A stretch of 64,000 nt of DNA, taken from NCBI GenBank assembly GCA_031549325.1, contig JAVBQA010000032.1, forward strand, positions 22,249 through 86,248. Reading direction: 5' to 3'. The notes under the pieces are model-generated. The model saw only the letters and a program-made list of their open reading frames with translations, was not told where the DNA came from and did no database searches. The translations under genes were made by a program, and so were the position numbers. The DNA is from JAJDGF01 sp031549325 (GTDB lineage: Bacteria > Bacillota > Clostridia > Christensenellales > Aristaeellaceae). Of the stretch, positions 41,448-50,219 are shown one piece after another (the stretch's first letter is position 1; each line of letters opens with the position of its first letter).

Positions 41448-43373
41448 ATGTACACGCTGCGCAGCCTGCCGCTCCGGGACGTTCAGATTCAGGATTCGTT
41501 CTTTCGGCGCGCCATCGACCTGGTGCGCGAGAAGGTGATCCCCTACCAGTGGGAGATTCTGAACGACCGCGTGCCCGGGGCGGCCAAGAGCCACGCCATC
41601 CAGAATTTCGCGATCGCCGCCGGGCGCGCCCAGGGCGCGTATTACGGCGCGGTGTTTCAGGACAGCGACGTGTTCAAGTGGCTGGAGGCCGTGAGCTGCG
41701 CGCTGGAAACCGGCCCCGATCCGAAGCTCGAGGCCCTGGCCGACTCGGTGATCGAGCTGATCGGCGCGGCGCAGATGGAGGACGGCTACATCAACACCCA
41801 CTACCAGCTGCAATACCCCGAGGGCCGCTGGACAAACCTGCAGGAGGGCCACGAGCTCTACTGCGCCGGACACATGTTCGAGGCTGCCGTGGCCCATTTC
41901 CATGCCACCGGCAGGCGGGATTTCCTGGACATCGCGTGCCGCTTTGCCGACTGCATCGGGCGCGTGCTGGGCGCGGGGGACGGCCAGATCCCCGGCTATC
42001 CCGGCCACCCGGAGGTCGAGCAGGCGCTGATCCGGCTGGCCGACGCGGCGGGACGCCCGGAATATACCCGGCTGGCCAGCTACTTTGTGGAGCAGCGCGG
42101 CCAGGCGCCCAGCTACTTCCTGCGCGAAAAACAGCAGCCAGCCTACCGCCGCGTGTTCCGCGAGCTGGCCAACTACGGGCTGGATTACTTTCAGGCCGAC
42201 CGCCCCCCGCGCGAGCACCGGGTGGCCGAGGGGCACGCCGTGCGCGCGGTGTATCTGTATGCCGCCATGGCCGATCTGGCCGCGCGACAGGACGACGAGG
42301 GGCTGATGGCCGCCTGCAAGGCGCTGTTTGACAACATCACCACCCGCCAGATGTACATCACCGGCGGCATCGGCTCGGCCCCGGACGGCGAGCGCTTCAC
42401 GGCGGATTTCGACCTGCCCAACGACTCGGTCTACGCCGAAACCTGCGCCTCGGTGGGGCTGATGATGTTCTCCAACCGCATGAACCACGCGCTGCGCGAC
42501 GCGCGCTACATCGACGCGCTGGAGCGCGCGCTGTACAACAACGTGCTGTCCGGCATGGCGCTGACCGGCACCGAGTTCTATTACACCAATCCGCTCGAGA
42601 TGGAGCCGTCCCGCGTGGCCGCCAATCCCGGGCTGGCCCACATCAAGCCCCGCCGGCAGAAGTGGTTCTCGGTGTCGTGCTGCCCGCCCAACATCGCGCG
42701 CACGCTGATGTCGCTGGGGGGTTACGCCTTCGCGGCGGACGACGCGGCGCTGTTTGTGAACCTGTACGTGGGCGCAAGCCTCCGGACGGACATCGGCCAA
42801 TGCCGCGCCGCGCTGACGCTAGAGACCAGCTACCCCTACGGGAACGCCGCGAAACTCACCGTCGGCGGCGGCCCGTTCGCGCTGATGCTGCGCTCGCCCG
42901 GCTGCGCGCCCGTCAAGGCGCTGCGGGTGGACGGTCAGGATGTGCCGATTGCGCCGCAGAGCGGCTACATCCGGCTGTCCCGCGACTGGCAGGGCAACAC
43001 CGTGGAACTCGAGTTCGACGTCGCGGCCCGGCTGATCAGCTGCGATCCCCGCGCGACCACCAACGTGGGCAAGGCAGCCATCGCGCGCGGGCCGCTCATC
43101 TACTGCCTGGAGCAGGCCGACAACCCGCATCTATGGGAGGCGCTGCTGGATCCGTCCGCGCCCATGGAAGCAGTTCCCGCGCCGCGCGGGCTGCCCGATG
43201 GCAGCGTGGCGCTGCGCACTGGCGGTTACCGCCTGATCCGGGCGGGGCAAGCGTCGCTTTACGCCAGCGGCGGCTGGAGGGCCGAGCCCTGCGAGCTGCT
43301 CGCGATTCCCTATCACCTCTGGGCAAACCGGGAGGAAGGGGGTATGCGCGTCTACGTTGGCGTTAGAGTATAG
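41448..43373 (+). CDS. GH127 beta-L-arabinofuranosidase
   Basis: A 641-residue glycoside hydrolase without a signal peptide, hence cytosolic. It begins SLPLRDVQIQDSFF, typical of GH127. The (alpha/alpha)6 region contains Glu315 (PDGERF), Glu331 and Cys333 (YAETCASVG) and Cys411-Cys412 (VSCCPPNIARTL). These have the same spacing as Glu322, Glu338, Cys340, Cys417 and Cys418 of the Bifidobacterium longum enzyme HypBA1, where the first Cys of the CC pair is the nucleophile and the rest hold zinc. It should release L-arabinofuranose from imported oligosaccharides. ATG 41448 follows CGGAGGTG. It is downstream of the LacI regulator and upstream of the binding protein. Confidence 0.93.
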   Translation: MYTLRSLPLRDVQIQDSFFRRAIDLVREKVIPYQWEILNDRVPGAAKSHAIQNFAIAAGRAQGAYYGAVFQDSDVFKWLEAVSCALETGPDPKLEALADSVIELIGAAQMEDGYINTHYQLQYPEGRWTNLQEGHELYCAGHMFEAAVAHFHATGRRDFLDIACRFADCIGRVLGAGDGQIPGYPGHPEVEQALIRLADAAGRPEYTRLASYFVEQRGQAPSYFLREKQQPAYRRVFRELANYGLDYFQADRPPREHRVAEGHAVRAVYLYAAMADLAARQDDEGLMAACKALFDNITTRQMYITGGIGSAPDGERFTADFDLPNDSVYAETCASVGLMMFSNRMNHALRDARYIDALERALYNNVLSGMALTGTEFYYTNPLEMEPSRVAANPGLAHIKPRRQKWFSVSCCPPNIARTLMSLGGYAFAADDAALFVNLYVGASLRTDIGQCRAALTLETSYPYGNAAKLTVGGGPFALMLRSPGCAPVKALRVDGQDVPIAPQSGYIRLSRDWQGNTVELEFDVAARLISCDPRATTNVGKAAIARGPLIYCLEQADNPHLWEALLDPSAPMEAVPAPRGLPDGSVALRTGGYRLIRAGQASLYASGGWRAEPCELLAIPYHLWANREEGGMRVYVGVRV

Positions 43374-43412
43374 AGCAGATCGACGCACATATTGAGAAGG
43401 AGGACGTCATCC

Positions 43413-44747
43413 ATGAAGAAGCTGGTTTCACTCGCTCTGGTTCTGCTGCTCGCGCTGGGCGCGTGCCTGCCCGCCATGGCCGCCGAGGGAAAGACCGAGA
43501 TCACGTTCATGATCTGGGCCAACGAAACCGAGGCCGCCACCGCCCAAGGGGTGCTGGACACCTACAACGCCTCCCAGGACAAGGTGAAAGTCAACCTGAG
43601 TTATGTGCCCGAGACCGAGTACATCACCAAGATCAACACGCTGGCCGCCGCGGGCCAGCTGCCCGACGTGGCCATGGGCCGCGAGGCCGTGGTGCTGAAG
43701 TGGGCCGCCAACGGGCTGCTGGCCGACGTGAGCGCCATGTACGCGGGCGGCGCGGCGCCGCTGCCGTCGCTCGGCTTCACCTACGAAGGCAAGACCGTGG
43801 CCTACTCCGCCGCCAACGAGGTGCTGCTGCTGTACTACAACCGCGACCTGTTTGACGCGGCGGGCGTCGCCTATCCGCCGGCGGAAGCGGGCAAGGCCTG
43901 GACCTGGGCCGAGTTCGTGGACGCCGCCAAGAAGCTGACCAAAGACGCCGCCGGCAAGACCCCGAATGACGAGGGCTTCAACAAGGACGACATCATCACC
44001 TACGGCGCGTATGTGGACCTGCTGCCCTGGATGTGGCCGGTGTTTGCCGTCTCCAACGGCGGCGGGCTGGTGTCAAAGGACGGCGGCGAGATCCTGCTGG
44101 ACAAGCCGGAGAGCATCGAGGCCGCCCAGGCGCTGGCCGACCTGTACCTGGTGAACCATGTGGCCCCCGCCCCGGCGGCGGCGGCCAGCTTCCCCACGCT
44201 GGACATCACGCTGCTGTCCGGCCAGGTGGCCATGGCCACCGGCGGCCAGTGGAACATCGGCACCACGCTGTGCAACTCGCTGGGCGACGGACTGAACTAC
44301 GGCGTGGCGGTGCTCCCGAAGTTCAAGGATCCCGTGACCTACAACACCGGCGGCCCGCTGGTGATCTTTGGCAGCTCCAAGAACCAGGAGGCCGCCATGG
44401 ACTTCCTGAAGTGGTACACAAAGGAGGAAAACAACTGGGGCCTGATCGAGAGCGGCATCTGGATGCCGATCCTGGACAGCTGGTACAAGGACGAGGCCAT
44501 GACCCACAAGTGGGTGGACAACAAGAACTTCCCGCCGTATGCGGAATACAAGACCGCCGTCGTCGACTACGCCATGAACAACGCGGTGCAGGTGCCCTGG
44601 TACTTCCTGCCGTGCTACAGCCGGCTGGAGGAAGTGCTGCTCAGCGGCATGGACGCGGTGTGGCTGGGCGACAAGACCGCCGAGCAGGCCATCACCGAGA
44701 TGGCCCCCACGCTGAAGGAGATCCTCAAGGAGGGTTCCGCGGGCTAA
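43413..44747 (+). CDS. Family 1 sugar ABC transporter binding protein
   Basis: A 444-residue extracellular binding protein of the SBP_bac_1 type: signal peptide (SLALVLLLALGACLPAMA), then TEITFMIWANETEAATAQGVLDTY, the typical start, and PYAEYK…WYFLPCYSRLEEVL near the end. A Cys is present at the signal end (LGACLP) but the lipobox is imperfect (residues L-G-A-C), so it may be a lipoprotein cut at Cys. It supplies the two permeases that follow. AAGGAGG lies 9 bases upstream of ATG 43413. A stem-loop follows in the gap before the permease. Confidence 0.9.
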   Translation: MKKLVSLALVLLLALGACLPAMAAEGKTEITFMIWANETEAATAQGVLDTYNASQDKVKVNLSYVPETEYITKINTLAAAGQLPDVAMGREAVVLKWAANGLLADVSAMYAGGAAPLPSLGFTYEGKTVAYSAANEVLLLYYNRDLFDAAGVAYPPAEAGKAWTWAEFVDAAKKLTKDAAGKTPNDEGFNKDDIITYGAYVDLLPWMWPVFAVSNGGGLVSKDGGEILLDKPESIEAAQALADLYLVNHVAPAPAAAASFPTLDITLLSGQVAMATGGQWNIGTTLCNSLGDGLNYGVAVLPKFKDPVTYNTGGPLVIFGSSKNQEAAMDFLKWYTKEENNWGLIESGIWMPILDSWYKDEAMTHKWVDNKNFPPYAEYKTAVVDYAMNNAVQVPWYFLPCYSRLEEVLLSGMDAVWLGDKTAEQAITEMAPTLKEILKEGSAG

Positions 44748-44790
44748 ACAGAAGATAGGGGAGCCCGCAAGACAGAAGCCTCCCTCGCTT

Positions 44791-44833
44791 CGGGCGGATC
44801 CGCGCGACGCTTTGCAGCAGCGCGATCCGCCCG
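44791..44833 (+). promoter_or_regulatory. Stem-loop between binding protein and permease genes
   Basis: CGGGCGGATC (44791-44800) pairs with GATCCGCCCG (44824-44833), with a GCGC inner stem. Such hairpins after binding-protein genes often stabilise the upstream message or limit read-through, giving excess binding protein. Confidence 0.55.
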
Positions 44834-44869
44834 CGTTCCCAACGCACCCCGTCAAGGAGGCGTTTCCAG

Positions 44870-45763
44870 ATGCAAAAACGCAAACGCAAATCGCCGCGCC
44901 AAAGCTGGCAGGCCTATCTCTTTCTGCTGCCCGCGATGCTGGGGCTGACCTTCATCACCATCATCCCGCTGCTCGGGGTGCTGGGCATCAGCTTCACCAA
45001 CTGGAACGGGCTGGTCGCGCCCCGGTTCGTGGGGCTTGACAACTACGCCAGGATCTTCGTCAAGGACTATTTCTTCAAAAACGCCGTTTCGGTCACCCTG
45101 TATTACGCGCTGGGCGCGGTGATCGCGAGCGTTGTGTGGTCGTTTTTGGTGGCCATGCTGCTGAACATGAACATTCGCGGCAGGGGCGCGCTTCGCGCCG
45201 TGTTTTACCTGCCGTACATCGTGCCGTCGATCGCGGTCTACATCATCTGGACCTGGATGTACGATCCGTCCTTCGGCGTGCTGAACTATTTCCTGCGCCT
45301 GATGCACCTGCCCACCAGCAAGTGGCTGTATCTGCCGCGGACGGCGGTGCCCAGCCTGATCGTGATCGCCACCTGGGGCGCGGGCAACCTGATCGTGATC
45401 TTCCTGGCGGGGCTGCAAAACGTGCCGCAGGTGTACCACGAGGCCGCCAAGATCGATGGCGCGGGCGCGCTGTCCCGCTTCCGCCACATCACCATCCCCA
45501 TGATGACGCCCGTTCTGTTTTTCAACTTTCTGATGAGCGTGATCACCCAGCTGCAGGTGTTCGTGCCGGCGTATGCCATCACCAAGGGCGGCCCGTCGGA
45601 CGCCACCATGTTCCTGGTGTACCTGATCTATCGGGAGGGCTTCACCCAGAACAACTTCGGCTATGCCAGCGCCATGTCGTTTGTGTTTTTCCTGATGGTG
45701 GTGGTGATCACGGTGCTGATCTTCCGCTTCTCCAAAAACATGATCTTCTACGAAGGGAAGTGA
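44870..45763 (+). CDS. Sugar ABC transporter permease (MalF/UgpA type)
   Basis: A 297-residue inner-membrane permease with about six helices, starting SWQAYLFLLPAMLGLTFITIIPLLGV. The EAA loop is YHEAAKIDGAGALSRFRHITIPMM (~residue 190), the ATPase contact. It pairs with the MalG-type permease 6 bases downstream. No ATP-binding subunit is encoded nearby; many Firmicutes use one shared MsmX-like ATPase, so this is expected. AAGGAGG precedes ATG 44870. Confidence 0.94.
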   Translation: MQKRKRKSPRQSWQAYLFLLPAMLGLTFITIIPLLGVLGISFTNWNGLVAPRFVGLDNYARIFVKDYFFKNAVSVTLYYALGAVIASVVWSFLVAMLLNMNIRGRGALRAVFYLPYIVPSIAVYIIWTWMYDPSFGVLNYFLRLMHLPTSKWLYLPRTAVPSLIVIATWGAGNLIVIFLAGLQNVPQVYHEAAKIDGAGALSRFRHITIPMMTPVLFFNFLMSVITQLQVFVPAYAITKGGPSDATMFLVYLIYREGFTQNNFGYASAMSFVFFLMVVVITVLIFRFSKNMIFYEGK

Positions 45764-45769
45764 CCGGAC

Positions 45770-46609
45770 ATGAGGCAGACGCAAAAGCGCGCCAACATTC
45801 TGGCCACGGCTCTGGTGGTCTTTCTGGCGCTGATGGTCATGTTTCCGATCTACTGGATGCTGAGGACGTCGCTGATCAGCAACGCCGAAGTGGGCAAGTA
45901 TCCGCCCGCGCTGCTGCCGGGCAAGTGGCTGTTTTCCAACTATTACAAGACCGTCACCACCAGCACGTTCCAGTTCGGGCGGTACCTGGTGAACACGCTG
46001 TGCATCGCCATCCCGTCGGTCATCGGCGTGGTGGTCACGGCCAGCATGGCGGCCTACGCGTTTGCCCGCATGCGGTTTCGCGGCAACGCATTCCTGTTCG
46101 CGCTGTGCATCGGCTCCATGCTGATGCCCCCCGCCGTGACGGTGATCCCGATCTTCATCCTGTGGAGCAAGCTGGGCGCGTACAACACCTATCTGCCGCT
46201 GACCATCCCGCAGTTTCTGGGGGGCGGCGCGTTCAACATCTTTTTGATCCGCCAGTTCATGCTGGGCATCCCGCGGGACCTGGACGAGGCCGCCATGATC
46301 GACGGCGCCAACCACCCCTACATCCTGACGCGCATCCTGCTGCCCATCCTCGGCCCGGTGCTGATCACGGTGGGCCTGTTCACGTTCATCACCAGCTGGA
46401 ACGACGTGCTCGGCCCGGTAATCTACCTCAGCGACGCCAGCAGATACACCATCTCGCTGGGTCTGTCCATGTTCAAGGGCGGCTACGGTACCAACTGGGT
46501 GGCCATCATGTGCGCGTCCACGCTGGCCGTGGTGCCCGCGCTGGCGATGTATCTGATCGGGCAGAAGTACTTCGTGGAGGGCATCGTGCTCAGCGGCCTG
46601 AAGAGCTGA
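45770..46609 (+). CDS. Sugar ABC transporter permease (MalG/UgpE type)
   Basis: A 279-residue permease with six helices, start ILATALVVFLALMVMFPIYWMLRTSL, and EAA loop LDEAAMIDGANHPYILTRILLPIL (~residue 170). It is the second permease of the importer encoded from 43413. Last gene of the LacI-GH127-transporter operon, convergent with the TauE/SafE gene. Confidence 0.94.
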   Translation: MRQTQKRANILATALVVFLALMVMFPIYWMLRTSLISNAEVGKYPPALLPGKWLFSNYYKTVTTSTFQFGRYLVNTLCIAIPSVIGVVVTASMAAYAFARMRFRGNAFLFALCIGSMLMPPAVTVIPIFILWSKLGAYNTYLPLTIPQFLGGGAFNIFLIRQFMLGIPRDLDEAAMIDGANHPYILTRILLPILGPVLITVGLFTFITSWNDVLGPVIYLSDASRYTISLGLSMFKGGYGTNWVAIMCASTLAVVPALAMYLIGQKYFVEGIVLSGLKS

Positions 46610-46696
46610 GGCGATGCCAACTGACCGCATGCCCAAGCCCATGCGAGCGAAGGGATCGCGGCGGGCCCAGCGCCAGGCGAGCGGCCTATGGCTTGA

Positions 46697-47473
46697 TCAG
46701 CCAAGGAACCGGATCAAGTTATAGATATTGATCCCCACGATCACGAACATCGACGCCATGAACAGCCGCTCCACGGCCCCGGCGCTCATCCGTTTCGCCA
46801 GCGCCGAGCCGGCCATCCCGCCGAGGAAGCCGCCCGCGACCATCAGCCCCAGCGCCGGCGGATCGAACGGGGGCAGCCCGCGCGCCAAGGTCAGCAGCAG
46901 ATTCGCGCCCTGCGAGAACAGCACGATCAGCAGCGAATTTGCCGCCGCCTTTTTCGTCGGCATCGAAAAAAACAAAAACAGCACCGCCAGGTTCAGCGGC
47001 CCGCCGCCGATGCTCAAAAACGACGACACCAGTCCGAGCATCGCGCCGATGCCGAAACACGCGGCAAAACCGCTCACCCGCATGCCTTTCAGCGTTTCTT
47101 TTCTCGGCACATACAGCATCACGATCACGGTCACGAAAATCAGCAGAGCCGCCTGCACCGCGCCCACGGCGTCCGGCTGGCCCAGGCGCGCCTTCAGCCC
47201 GTCGAACAGCAGCTTGCCCAGGACGCCCCCCAGCGCCGCGCCGATGCCCAGCGCCGGGGTTTTGTCTCTTTCAATTTCATCGGCCTTGCCGCGCGCCATC
47301 GAGACCAGCGCCATGGCCAGCACCGAAACGCTTGACAGAAAGCTGGCCGTCGCCACGCTCATCATGCCCGTGGCGTCCAGCACGGGCTTCATGACGACCC
47401 CGCCGCCGATCCCGATGATCGAGCCCAGCACCGCCGCCCCCAGCGCCAGCGCCAGGCAAACCGCTTGAAGCAT
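46697..47473 (-). CDS. TauE/SafE (TSUP)-family anion exporter
   Basis: A 258-residue membrane protein of the TSUP family with about eight helices and two glycine motifs, LGSIIGIGGGVVMKPVLD near residue 16 and FLSIGGGPLNLAVL near 150. TSUP members move sulfite, sulfate or sulfur-containing organic anions. It is divergent from the sulfatase-maturase/sulfatase operon with a shared promoter region, so export of sulfate released by the sulfatase is an attractive inference. The start at 47473 (MLQAVCLALALG) has GGGGAGGAA upstream on the minus strand; longer versions cross the promoter. Confidence 0.88.
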   Translation of the reverse strand: MLQAVCLALALGAAVLGSIIGIGGGVVMKPVLDATGMMSVATASFLSSVSVLAMALVSMARGKADEIERDKTPALGIGAALGGVLGKLLFDGLKARLGQPDAVGAVQAALLIFVTVIVMLYVPRKETLKGMRVSGFAACFGIGAMLGLVSSFLSIGGGPLNLAVLFLFFSMPTKKAAANSLLIVLFSQGANLLLTLARGLPPFDPPALGLMVAGGFLGGMAGSALAKRMSAGAVERLFMASMFVIVGINIYNLIRFLG

Positions 47474-47503
47474 GAGTAGTTCCTCCCCTCGCGCATCTGG
47501 TTT

Positions 47504-47532
47504 ATGATAGCATGCCCATGGCCGCTTGACAA
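47504..47532 (-). promoter_or_regulatory. Promoter of the TSUP gene
   Basis: On the minus strand: TTGTCA (complement of 47527-47532), 17-base spacer, TATCAT (complement of 47504-47509). Its -35 box overlaps that of the divergent promoter. Confidence 0.8.
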
Positions 47533-47554
47533 GGCGCGCCCGCCCCGATATCAT
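47526..47554 (+). promoter_or_regulatory. Promoter of the anSME-sulfatase operon
   Basis: TTGACA (47526-47531), 17-base spacer, TATCAT (47549-47554). The six -35 bases overlap the divergent -35 box by five, so the two promoters should compete for polymerase. Confidence 0.88.
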
Positions 47555-47582
47555 ATGAACAGATACCCCGCAGGAGGTGTTC

Positions 47583-48713
47583 ATGCCGCCGCTGACGATT
47601 CTGATCAAGCCCGCCTCCGGGCTGTGCAACATGCGCTGCCAATACTGCTTCTATGCAGACGTGGCCAGCCGCCGCGAAGGCGCGCTGGCGCTGATGGATG
47701 AGGCCGTGTTAATAGCGACCATAAGAAGCGCGCTTGCCCATGCCGACGGCTGCTGCCAGCTGATGTTTCAGGGCGGCGAGCCCACGCTCGCGGGGCTGCC
47801 GTTCTTTGAGCGCGTGGTTGCGCTGACCGGGCGTCTGAACGGGAAAAACCTGCCGGTGTCCTTCGCCATCCAGACGAACGGGCTGCTGATCGACGAGGAC
47901 TGGGCCAGGTTCCTTTCGAAGCGCCGGTTTTTGGTGGGGCTCTCGATGGACGGCGGCGCGGACATCCACGACAGCCTCCGCCCGGACGCCGCCGGCAAGG
48001 GCACGTGGAGGCGGGTGGACCGGGCCGCGCAGCTGCTTTCGAAGCACGGCTGCGAATACAACATCCTGACCGTGGTCGGCAAATCCGTCGCCCGCCACGG
48101 CGGAAGCGTGTACAACCAGCTGAAGAAGCACCGCCATCTTCAGTTTATCCCCTGCATGGACGACCTGGACGGCGCCGAGAAACCATACTCGCTGACGCCC
48201 GCGCTGTACGGCCAGTTCCTGTGCGCCGCGTTCGATGCGTACTTTGAGGACATCCAGCGCGGCCAATACACCAGCGTGCGCAACTTCGACAACTACGTGG
48301 GCATGCTGATGGGCCGCCCGCCCGAGAACTGCGCCATGAGCGGGCGCTGCTCGGCCAACCCGGTCGTGGAGCACGACGGCAGCGTGTACCCGTGCGATTT
48401 CTATTGCCTGGACGAGTGGCGGCTGGGGAACATCCAGGAGGAGCCGCTGGCCGATCTGCTGGCGGGGGACCGCGCGCGGGCGTTCGAGGCGTTCGCTTCC
48501 GAAGACCATCCGGACTGCCGCGCCTGCCAGTGGATGCCGCTGTGCCGGGGCGGCTGCCGCCGGGATTACGCGCAGGACCGGAATCGGTATTGTATAGCCT
48601 ATAAGAAGTTTTTTGAGCATAGCTACCCGCGCCTGCAGCAGATCGCCCGGCGCGCCCGCGCGGGCATGATCACGAACCAGGTAAGCATTGATCAAAGCGG
48701 CCACCGGTCTTGA
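47583..48713 (+). CDS. Anaerobic sulfatase-maturating enzyme (radical SAM, SPASM)
   Basis: A 376-residue radical SAM enzyme that converts the active-site Cys (or Ser) of sulfatases to formylglycine. The SAM cluster motif CNMRCQYCFY puts cysteines at residues 15, 19 and 22. MFQGGEPTLAGLPFF and SIQTNG-like FAIQTNGLLID follow, then the SPASM cysteines (CSANPVVEHDGSVYPCDFYC…CRACQWMPLCRGGC). ATG 47583 follows AGGAGG; GTG 47577 overlaps that site. The last 11 codons after Asn365 lie in the palindromic element: CAG at 48678-48680 sits where the element's CTAG flank would give TAG, so the original protein likely ended there. The sulfatase follows. Confidence 0.92.
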   Translation: MPPLTILIKPASGLCNMRCQYCFYADVASRREGALALMDEAVLIATIRSALAHADGCCQLMFQGGEPTLAGLPFFERVVALTGRLNGKNLPVSFAIQTNGLLIDEDWARFLSKRRFLVGLSMDGGADIHDSLRPDAAGKGTWRRVDRAAQLLSKHGCEYNILTVVGKSVARHGGSVYNQLKKHRHLQFIPCMDDLDGAEKPYSLTPALYGQFLCAAFDAYFEDIQRGQYTSVRNFDNYVGMLMGRPPENCAMSGRCSANPVVEHDGSVYPCDFYCLDEWRLGNIQEEPLADLLAGDRARAFEAFASEDHPDCRACQWMPLCRGGCRRDYAQDRNRYCIAYKKFFEHSYPRLQQIARRARAGMITNQVSIDQSGHRS

Positions 48714-48842
48714 GGCGCCTTTTCCGCTCCGGCGGCGGCACTCTCCGCTTGAAATAGCTCTGCTTTTCCTGCGCTCCGGCTTCTTGCCGGAACGAAAAAT
48801 CCACCTCAATCCCGGCGGTCCCTTTAATCAACGCTTACCTAG
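48677..48842. repeat. Palindromic element (copy 4) inside the anSME-sulfatase operon, left flank mutated
   Basis: Element 48681-48838 (158 bp) with termini GTAAGCATTGATC and its near-complement at the right end. The flanks are CCAG (48677-48680) and CTAG (48839-48842). Removing the element and one flank restores AAC-TAG-GAGGATCCC-ATG: the anSME stop codon overlapping the sulfatase ribosome binding site. A T-to-C change in the left copy then removed the stop codon. Confidence 0.9.
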
Positions 48843-48851
48843 GAGGATCCC

Positions 48852-50219
48852 ATGCGCCCCAACATTTTGTTCTATTTCACCGACCAGCAGCGGGCCGACA
48901 CGCTCGGGTGCTTCGGACAGAAACTCGAAGTCTCTCCCCGCCTGGACGCGCTGGCGCAAGGCGGCGTGGCGTTTGAGCACGCGTTTTCACCCCAGCCGGT
49001 GTGCGGCCCCTGCCGCGCGCTGTTCCAGACCGGGTTGTGGCCCACGCAGACCGGCTGCTTCAAGAACGGCGTTTCGCTGCCCGCCGGCGCGAAAACCGTG
49101 GCCGAGCGGATGGCGGAGGCGGGCTACGACTGCGCCTATGTGGGCAAGTGGCATCTCGCCTCCGACGACGGCGCGCCCGGCGGCGATTTCACCGTCAGCG
49201 CCATCCCTCCCGAAAAGCGCGGCGGCTACACGGGCTTCTGGCGCGCGGCGGACGTGCTGGAGTTTACCAGCCACGGTTACGACGGCTACGTGTTCGACGA
49301 GCGCATGCAGCGCATCGACTTCACGGGCTACCGCGCCGACGCCATTGCGGATTTCGCGCTGCAATACCTGGATCAGTGGGACAGAAGCCGCCCGTTCTTC
49401 CTGACGGTCTCCCAGATCGAGCCCCACCACCAGAACGACCGCAAGCATTATGAGGGGCCGGACGGCAGCAAGCAGCGGTTCAAGGATTTTGAGCTGCCCG
49501 CCGATTTGCGGGCGCTGGGCGGGGGCGACGCCGGGGCGGAATACCCGGATTATCTGGGCGCTTGCCGAAGCCTGGACGACAACCTGGGACGGCTGCTGGA
49601 CAGGCTGCGGGCGATGGGGCAGCTCGGAAACACGGTGATCGTGTTCGCGTCCGACCACGGCTCGCATTTCAAGACACGGAACCGGGACGCCAATTTGTGC
49701 GGCGCGGACGACTACAAGCGCAGCTGCCACGACGCCAGCCTGCGCGTGCCGCTGGTGATTGCCGGGCCCGGATTTGCGCGCGGCAAGCGCGTTTGGGACA
49801 TCGTCTCCACAGCCAGCCTGCCCAAAACCTTCCTCGCCGTCGCGGGCGCGGATGCGCAAGGCCTGATCGGGGAGGACTTGCGCCGGGTCGCCGACGGGGA
49901 TCTCTTGGGGCGCGAGAACCTCGCGTTCGCCCAGATCAGCGAGAGCCGGGTGGGGCGCTGCATCCGCACGCCTGAGTGGCTGTACAGCGTGTGCGCGCCG
50001 GGGGTGGATGGGTTTGACCGGCCGGGCAGCGATGTGTATGTGCCGGATTTTCTGTATGACCTGAAGCAAGATCCGCTGGAGCTGGTCAATCTGGCGGCGG
50101 ATCCGGCTTACGCGGCCACGAGGCGGCGGCTTGGCGAGGCGCTCGTCCGCCAGATGGCGCTGGCGGGGGAGGAACCGCCCCGGATTTTGGAAAGACAGCG
50201 CGAGGAGGAGAGCCAATGA
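48852..50219 (+). CDS. Cytosolic type I sulfatase (Cys-type)
   Basis: A 455-residue alkaline-phosphatase-fold sulfatase. It begins directly with RPNILFYFTDQQRADTLG (metal-binding Asp11) and has no signal peptide. The modification motif is CGPCR (Cys51, with Pro53 and Arg55), which should become formylglycine through the adjacent anSME. Further motifs are YVGKWHL (~residue 97), the SDHG metal site (VFASDHGSHF, ~263) and a C-terminal DP.E..NLA.D. The substrate is unknown, likely a sulfated sugar entering by the ABC importer. The ribosome binding site AGGAGG (48841-48846) begins with the last two bases of the element's CTAG flank. The stop overlaps the esterase start (ATGA). Confidence 0.93.
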   Translation: MRPNILFYFTDQQRADTLGCFGQKLEVSPRLDALAQGGVAFEHAFSPQPVCGPCRALFQTGLWPTQTGCFKNGVSLPAGAKTVAERMAEAGYDCAYVGKWHLASDDGAPGGDFTVSAIPPEKRGGYTGFWRAADVLEFTSHGYDGYVFDERMQRIDFTGYRADAIADFALQYLDQWDRSRPFFLTVSQIEPHHQNDRKHYEGPDGSKQRFKDFELPADLRALGGGDAGAEYPDYLGACRSLDDNLGRLLDRLRAMGQLGNTVIVFASDHGSHFKTRNRDANLCGADDYKRSCHDASLRVPLVIAGPGFARGKRVWDIVSTASLPKTFLAVAGADAQGLIGEDLRRVADGDLLGRENLAFAQISESRVGRCIRTPEWLYSVCAPGVDGFDRPGSDVYVPDFLYDLKQDPLELVNLAADPAYAATRRRLGEALVRQMALAGEEPPRILERQREEESQ

